From JAKAGZ01 sp964412105 (GTDB lineage: Bacteria > Bacteroidota > Ignavibacteria > Ignavibacteriales > Ignavibacteriaceae), in contig CAYPNM010000021.1 in the NCBI GenBank assembly GCA_964412105.1, forward strand, positions 1 through 55,997: 55,997 nt of DNA, in the 5' to 3' direction. Shown one piece after another: positions 51,320 to 55,997 of this stretch; the first letter of the stretch is position 1; each line of letters starts with the position of its first letter. A model generated the notes under the pieces. The model worked only from the letters and a program-made list of their open reading frames with translations. It was not told where the DNA came from and ran no database searches. The translations under genes and the position numbers were made by a program.

Positions 51320-51835
51320 TTACTCAAATTTTTTCTTTGCCAAAACTAATGCCCCGATCGTTGCTGCTAATAGGAGAAATCCGGCAGCTTCAAAAGGCAA
51401 AACATAATATGTAAATAACTCTCTTCCGATTTCTTCAATTGTTCCGGCTTTAACGCTGGCAGCTACATCTGCCGTTGGAAGAGATGAAGGATGTGAAAAG
51501 AAAATAAGATATACGAGTTGAACAAAAATCAATCCGGCAATAATTACGGCAAACACTTTAACGCCGGGATTTGCCTCCATAAATTTCTTTTCATTTTCGG
51601 GACGCAAAAGCATAATAACAAAAAGGAAAAGCACCATAATTGCACCAGCGTAAACAATTACCTGAGCAACAGCAATGAATTGTGCATTTAATAACAAATA
51701 CAATCCAGCTAGACCTGCAAAATTAAGTATAAGAAATAAAGCACTAATAACAGCATTTTTTCTCGTAACCATCAATACCGATGATACCGCTGAGGTTATT
51801 CCGAAGACAAAAAATAAAATAATTTGTAAGTGCAT
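51320..51835 (-). CDS. nuoJ: NADH-quinone oxidoreductase subunit J
   Basis: A 171-aa complex I subunit with five helices. 'QFIAVAQVIVYAGAIMVLFLFVIMLL' holds the characteristic helix-3 region with the pi-bulge Tyr-Ala-Gly-Ala. It is the first complex I gene in this cluster. The 165 bases upstream contain no nuo gene, so the nuoA-I genes must be encoded elsewhere. Confidence 0.96.
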   Translation of the reverse strand: MHLQIILFFVFGITSAVSSVLMVTRKNAVISALFLILNFAGLAGLYLLLNAQFIAVAQVIVYAGAIMVLFLFVIMLLRPENEKKFMEANPGVKVFAVIIAGLIFVQLVYLIFFSHPSSLPTADVAASVKAGTIEEIGRELFTYYVLPFEAAGFLLLAATIGALVLAKKKFE

Positions 51836-52000
51836 AAATTATGGTAGATGGCTGATGGTAGATGTAAGATGTGGTTGTATCCCGAAAAGACTTAACCCAC
51901 ACTTTACATTTTCATCAACCATTTTAATTGTTACTTTATTTTTATTTAATTATCTCTTTCCATTATCTATACTCCATCCACCCTCATACAACTTCCATCC

Positions 52001-53296
52001 CTATGGAGTATTCCTGTAAATCATTCTCGGGAATGGAATAGTTTCTCTAACGTGTTCCAGTCCGCATATCCAACCAACCGTTCTTTCCAGTCCGAGACCA
52101 AATCCGGCATGAGGAACGGATCCATATCTTCTCAAATCTAGATACCACTCAAAAGCTTCCATAGGAAGATTGTGTTCCTTAATTCTTTCAATTAAAACAT
52201 TGAGATCATCTTCTCTTTGACTCCCTCCTATTATTTCACCATAACCTTCAGGTGCAAGAACATCTACAGCCAAAGCAAGTTTTGGATTTTGAGGATCCCT
52301 CTTCATATAAAATGCTTTCACTTCAGCAGGATAATGATGAACCATAACAGGTCTGTCAAACTGATTGGAAATTACAGTTTCATCAGTTCCGCCAAGATCA
52401 TTTCCGTATTGAAAATCAATACCATTCTTCTTTAGAATTTCAACTGCTTCATCATAGGAAATCCTTGGAAGCGGCTTCTTTACATTTTTGAGCATTGTAG
52501 TATCCCGCTCAATTGTTTTCAATTCCTCTTCCATATCTTTCAGAACCGTCTGGACTATATATTCCAGGAATTCTTCTGCAAGATCCATGTTGTCATTCAA
52601 ATCATAGAAAGCAACTTCCGGTTCAACCATCCAGAATTCGGTCAGATGCCTTCTCGTTTTAGATTTTTCCGCCCTAAAGGTTGGACCAAAGGTGTAAACC
52701 TTACCAAGAGCCATAGCACCCGCTTCTGCATAAAGTTGTCCTGATTGAGTAAGATAAGCTTTACCAAGATCAAAATATTCTGTTTCAAATAAAGTGGAAG
52801 TTCCTTCGCAGGCAGCAGGAGTCAGTATAGGAGGATCCATTAAGGTAAATCCTCTATCATCAAAAAAATCTCTGATTGCTTTTACTATTCTGTGACGAAT
52901 TTTTAATATAGCAACCTGTTTGGACGAACGAAGCCACAGATGACGATTATCCATTAAGAATTCAACCCCATGCTCTTTTGGTGTTATAGGATAATCACCG
53001 GCTTCGGAAATAATTTTTAGATTGGTTGCATCTAATTCATATCCGCCAGGTGCTCTCTTTTCTTCTTTAACTTTTCCAGAAACGGTTATGGAAGATTCCT
53101 GGCCGATTTTATCAGCAATTTCGAAAACTTCATCAGAGACATTCCCCTTAAAATAGACACATTGAAGATAACCTGTGCCGTCTCTTAATACAATAAATTT
53201 AATTTTTCCACTAGATCTTTTGTTGTATAACCACCCGCTCAATGTAACTTCTTTCCCAACGTGTTCTGACAGGTCTTTAATTGAAATCTTCGGCAT
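52001..53296 (-). CDS. asnS: Asparaginyl-tRNA synthetase
   Basis: A 431-aa class IIb aminoacyl-tRNA synthetase. An N-terminal OB-fold anticodon-binding domain (about 1-105) contains EVTLSGWLYNKRSSGKIKFI. The catalytic core includes motif 2 (TFRAEKSKTRRHLTEFWMVE) and motif 3 (GFGLGLERTVGWICGLEHVR). The segment LRSSKQVAILKIRHRI with 'HGVEFLMDNRHLW' favours AsnRS over AspRS. It ends with FPRMIYR. It is the gene upstream of the complex I cluster, on the same strand. Confidence 0.95.
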   Translation of the reverse strand: MPKISIKDLSEHVGKEVTLSGWLYNKRSSGKIKFIVLRDGTGYLQCVYFKGNVSDEVFEIADKIGQESSITVSGKVKEEKRAPGGYELDATNLKIISEAGDYPITPKEHGVEFLMDNRHLWLRSSKQVAILKIRHRIVKAIRDFFDDRGFTLMDPPILTPAACEGTSTLFETEYFDLGKAYLTQSGQLYAEAGAMALGKVYTFGPTFRAEKSKTRRHLTEFWMVEPEVAFYDLNDNMDLAEEFLEYIVQTVLKDMEEELKTIERDTTMLKNVKKPLPRISYDEAVEILKKNGIDFQYGNDLGGTDETVISNQFDRPVMVHHYPAEVKAFYMKRDPQNPKLALAVDVLAPEGYGEIIGGSQREDDLNVLIERIKEHNLPMEAFEWYLDLRRYGSVPHAGFGLGLERTVGWICGLEHVRETIPFPRMIYRNTP

Positions 53297-53706
53297 TATG
53301 AGAATATTTTATTAGAAATTTAATTTTCAAATATACAGAGAGGGGTATATAAATGCAAAGAACTAAATATAGTTAGCTCATTGAAGGTGCTTTACTATAA
53401 CCGGTTTGGCGGAATTAATTTTATCATTTTAATTAACTCAAAGTCTCGTTTTTTAACAATTATTTAATTGATCTCCATAAAATTTTTCTTGCTGTAAGAA
53501 TAAACTTTCCTTATTTTTATCAATGTTATAAAATCTGATTGTATGCCTGCGTTAAGCTATTTTCTTAATAATCCTTCGACACGTTGTACAAAATCTAATG
53601 TTTTCTTTTTGCAATATTTATAATTTGATCGAGCATAAATCCAAGATTTTGGAACACCTTAGTTCTAATTAAATAAATCATCATTTCACAAAAAAGGGAT
53701 GGGCAA
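53297..53706. other. Intergenic stretch of about 410 bases, no gene seen
   Basis: AT-rich DNA between the divergent asnS and receptor genes; promoters of both must lie here. I see no credible reading frame, RNA gene or strong hairpin, and could not assign promoter elements with confidence. Confidence 0.45.
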
Positions 53707-55997
53707 ATGAAAATACGAACTACAATGTTTTCATGTTTTCTGGCAATTCTATTCTTCGCAATTCAGACTATTAGTTTTGGCCAGGCAGCCACGACAGCAA
53801 GTATCAGTGGTACGGTCACTGATCAAAACGGTAATCCTTTACCGAGTGCTACCGTAATCGCGGTACACGTTCCGTCAGGAACTCAGTATGGTACAACTAC
53901 GCGCGCTGACGGTAAATATAATTTTACCGCTGTAAGAGTTGGAGGACCATACCAGGTAACTTTCTCTTACGTTGGTTATCAGAAGCAGACTCACGACATA
54001 GCTAAACTGGTACTCAGTCAGAACTACTCACTTAATGTGCAGCTTGTCGAAACTGCGGTTGAACTTTCGGGAGTTACCGTTGTAGGAACCAGATCTGCAA
54101 TAATTAACAAAAACAGAACCGGATCTGCACAAAACGTCTCAAGCAGACAATTGGAAGAACTTCCAACAATTAACAGAACTTTTGCAAGCGCTTCAAAAAT
54201 GTCCCCATTGTTTTCCGGTACAGGTTATTCTGCAGCCGGAAGAAGCAATCGTTATAATAACATCCAGATTGACGGAACACAGTACAATGACTTGTTCGGT
54301 TTAGGTTCATCTGGAACTCCAGGCGGACAGGCTGGAACAAATCCAATCAGCATGGATGCTATCCAGGAATTCAACGTTGTGATAGCTCCTTTTGATGTAA
54401 GGCAAAGTGGCTTTACCGGTGGTGGTATAAATGCCATCACAAGAAGCGGTACAAACCAATTCCACGCTTCCGTATTCGGTTACGGCCGTAATCAGGATCT
54501 CGTAAACAAGAAATTAGATGGAGTGGATAATCCTGTTAGTGAATTCAAAGAATGGCAATACGGATTCCGACTTGGTGGGCCCATTAAAAAAGATAAAGCT
54601 TTCTTCTTCTTAAATGGAGAAATAACAGGACGCAATGAACCAGTACTGAACCTTGCATTAACACAAGGTCCTGCCGGTGTTGCTGATACTGCAAATCAAA
54701 TTCAATCAATACTAGCCAGCCGTGGATTTAATACTGGTGGTTACGGTGCTTATACCATAAAACAACCAAGCGATAAGATATTTGCCCGCCTGGATTTTAA
54801 CCTTTCAGAAAACAATAAATTAAGTGTTCACTGGAACTATGTGGATGCTAAGGAAGACATCTTAGGAGACAGGAGTGGTAGATATTTTAGTTTTGATTCT
54901 TATTTATACCAGTTTCACAATCAAACAAGCAATATTGTAGCACAATTAAACAGCACGCTTGGAAACAATATGGCGAATGAATTGACACTTGGCTACACAA
55001 CGATTAGGGATAAAAGAGGCCCACAGGGAACTTTGACCCCCGAAGTACAAGTTGATGATATAGTTCAATATCATGCCGGTACAGACAGATACTCCTCAGC
55101 AAACAGTCTTGATCAGAATATTTTTGAACTAACGGATAACTTTTCCATATTCGCCGGTAACCATACATTTACAATCGGAACACATAATGAATTCTTTTCA
55201 TTTACTAACCTGTTCCTGAGATCTTTCGCCGGAATCTATGAATACTACAGCTTAGCAGATTTGCGGGCAGGAAATGTAGGGTTTTACCAGAGAGTAATAC
55301 CTTTAGTTGGTGACGGAGCGGCAAATTTCTCTGTACATCAGTTTGGGTTTTATGTCCAGGATGATTGGCAGGCTACACCAAATTTCAGGCTTACTTTTGG
55401 TTTAAGAGTTGATGATCCAGTTTACCCGGATACTCCTCCGCTAAACGATTCAGTCAGCGCATACTTCCCCGGTATATCAACTGCGTCAGCTCCAAGCGGA
55501 AATCTGCTTTGGTCTCCACGCCTTGGTTTTAACTGGGATGTGAACGGAGACAGAACGACACAGGTTAGAGGCGGTATTGGTATCTTTACCGGACGACCTG
55601 CTTATGTATGGATTTCAAACCAGTATGGCAACACCGGTAACACACAGGCTGAAGTTAGGGGAAGTGGAACTACACTTCAATTTTCACCGGATGCCAACAA
55701 CCAGCCTGGCTTTGGTGACCCGGGAACATTTGCTGGTTCACGAACAGCTGAAATCGATTTAAGTGATCCAAATCTAAAAATGCCCCAGGTTATGAGAGTT
55801 GATCTCGGTGTCGATCATCAATTACCTATGGGATTTATTGGTACAGTTGAATTCCAGTATTCAAAGTCTGTTAATGATCTATCTTACCAGAAGTTAAACA
55901 TAAGACCACAAGTAGGTACTGTAGCTGGTGGAAGACCATTATATGGCGGTACTGACAGTAAGAATGGTAATTTTTATGATGTTATGTGGTTAATGAA
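53707..55997 (+). CDS. Oar-like TonB-dependent receptor, 3' part beyond window
   Basis: The frame is open from the ATG at 53707 to the window end (763 codons) with no stop. A signal peptide (about 1-26, cleavage near SFG/Q) is followed by a carboxypeptidase-regulatory-like domain (about 30-115, 'SISGTVTDQNGNPLPSATVI'). A plug domain comes next (about 125-270, with SRQLEELPTINR and the Oar-type APFDVRQSGFTGGGINAITR), and then barrel strands begin. Such receptors import or export large substrates using TonB energy; the ligand is unknown. The barrel C-terminus lies outside the window. Confidence 0.92.
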   Translation, partial: MKIRTTMFSCFLAILFFAIQTISFGQAATTASISGTVTDQNGNPLPSATVIAVHVPSGTQYGTTTRADGKYNFTAVRVGGPYQVTFSYVGYQKQTHDIAKLVLSQNYSLNVQLVETAVELSGVTVVGTRSAIINKNRTGSAQNVSSRQLEELPTINRTFASASKMSPLFSGTGYSAAGRSNRYNNIQIDGTQYNDLFGLGSSGTPGGQAGTNPISMDAIQEFNVVIAPFDVRQSGFTGGGINAITRSGTNQFHASVFGYGRNQDLVNKKLDGVDNPVSEFKEWQYGFRLGGPIKKDKAFFFLNGEITGRNEPVLNLALTQGPAGVADTANQIQSILASRGFNTGGYGAYTIKQPSDKIFARLDFNLSENNKLSVHWNYVDAKEDILGDRSGRYFSFDSYLYQFHNQTSNIVAQLNSTLGNNMANELTLGYTTIRDKRGPQGTLTPEVQVDDIVQYHAGTDRYSSANSLDQNIFELTDNFSIFAGNHTFTIGTHNEFFSFTNLFLRSFAGIYEYYSLADLRAGNVGFYQRVIPLVGDGAANFSVHQFGFYVQDDWQATPNFRLTFGLRVDDPVYPDTPPLNDSVSAYFPGISTASAPSGNLLWSPRLGFNWDVNGDRTTQVRGGIGIFTGRPAYVWISNQYGNTGNTQAEVRGSGTTLQFSPDANNQPGFGDPGTFAGSRTAEIDLSDPNLKMPQVMRVDLGVDHQLPMGFIGTVEFQYSKSVNDLSYQKLNIRPQVGTVAGGRPLYGGTDSKNGNFYDVMWLM

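Noticed and set aside
55577..55762. A short plus-strand frame inside the receptor gene
   Set aside because: It lies entirely within the continuous receptor reading frame that starts at 53707.

Overview
The window is an AT-rich, gene-dense chromosome segment from the Bacteroidota/Chlorobiota side of the tree. An Ignavibacteria-like member is my best guess. The signs are exported TPR, OM-barrel and Oar-type TonB-dependent receptor genes, an ExbB/ExbD/TonB locus, a sepiapterin-reductase-like SDR that I recall as resembling the Chlorobaculum enzyme, and a Rhodothermus-like nuoJKLM-nhaD-nuoN cluster. Several genes carry good Shine-Dalgarno sites, unlike typical Bacteroidia. A run of exactly 100 N (28700-28799) shows that this is a draft scaffold. 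Family assignments come from reading motifs, not from searches.

Layout. 1-2482 (+): an 11-bp tandem repeat, an NHL-type exported protein and three small membrane proteins. 2454-10835 (-): a six-gene operon encoding, in transcription order, a giant TPR protein, an outer-membrane barrel with a TonB-box-like N-terminus, an HU-TM-SPOR fusion protein, ExbB, ExbD and TonB. This is the most unusual system in the window. It looks like a Ton/Tol-type envelope machine that also contains a nucleoid-facing HU domain and a septal-peptidoglycan-facing SPOR domain. 11115-15057: a carboxymuconolactone-decarboxylase-like protein, a TPR protein, tRNA-Leu(GAG), and an ECF sigma / anti-sigma / Spy-like trio with a divergent second Spy-like gene, recalling CnrYXH.

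15099-19506 (-): a tetrahydrobiopterin module. It holds phenylalanine 4-hydroxylase, two peroxiredoxins, an animal-type 6-pyruvoyl-tetrahydropterin synthase, GTP cyclohydrolase I, a sepiapterin-reductase-like SDR and a second SDR. 19620-26916: murB, a NUDIX gene, the operon pgsA-pgpA-cinA-thpR-recA-recX, and purC. 27269-30895 (-): an alternating cluster of VOC-fold and RibD/DHFR-like small proteins, interrupted by the assembly gap. 31184-40108: an aldo/keto reductase, an MFS transporter, an RDD protein, an M3 oligopeptidase and several proteins of unknown function.

40578-53296 (-): a PAP2 phosphatase, a solitary TonB, VanZ, the NAD(P)HX repair enzyme Nnr, the membrane-arm genes of complex I (nuoJKLM and nuoN) with an NhaD-type Na+/H+ antiporter and an unknown 121-aa protein inserted between nuoM and nuoN, and asnS. 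The peripheral-arm genes nuoA-I are not in the window. 53707-55997 (+): an Oar-like TonB-dependent receptor cut by the window edge.
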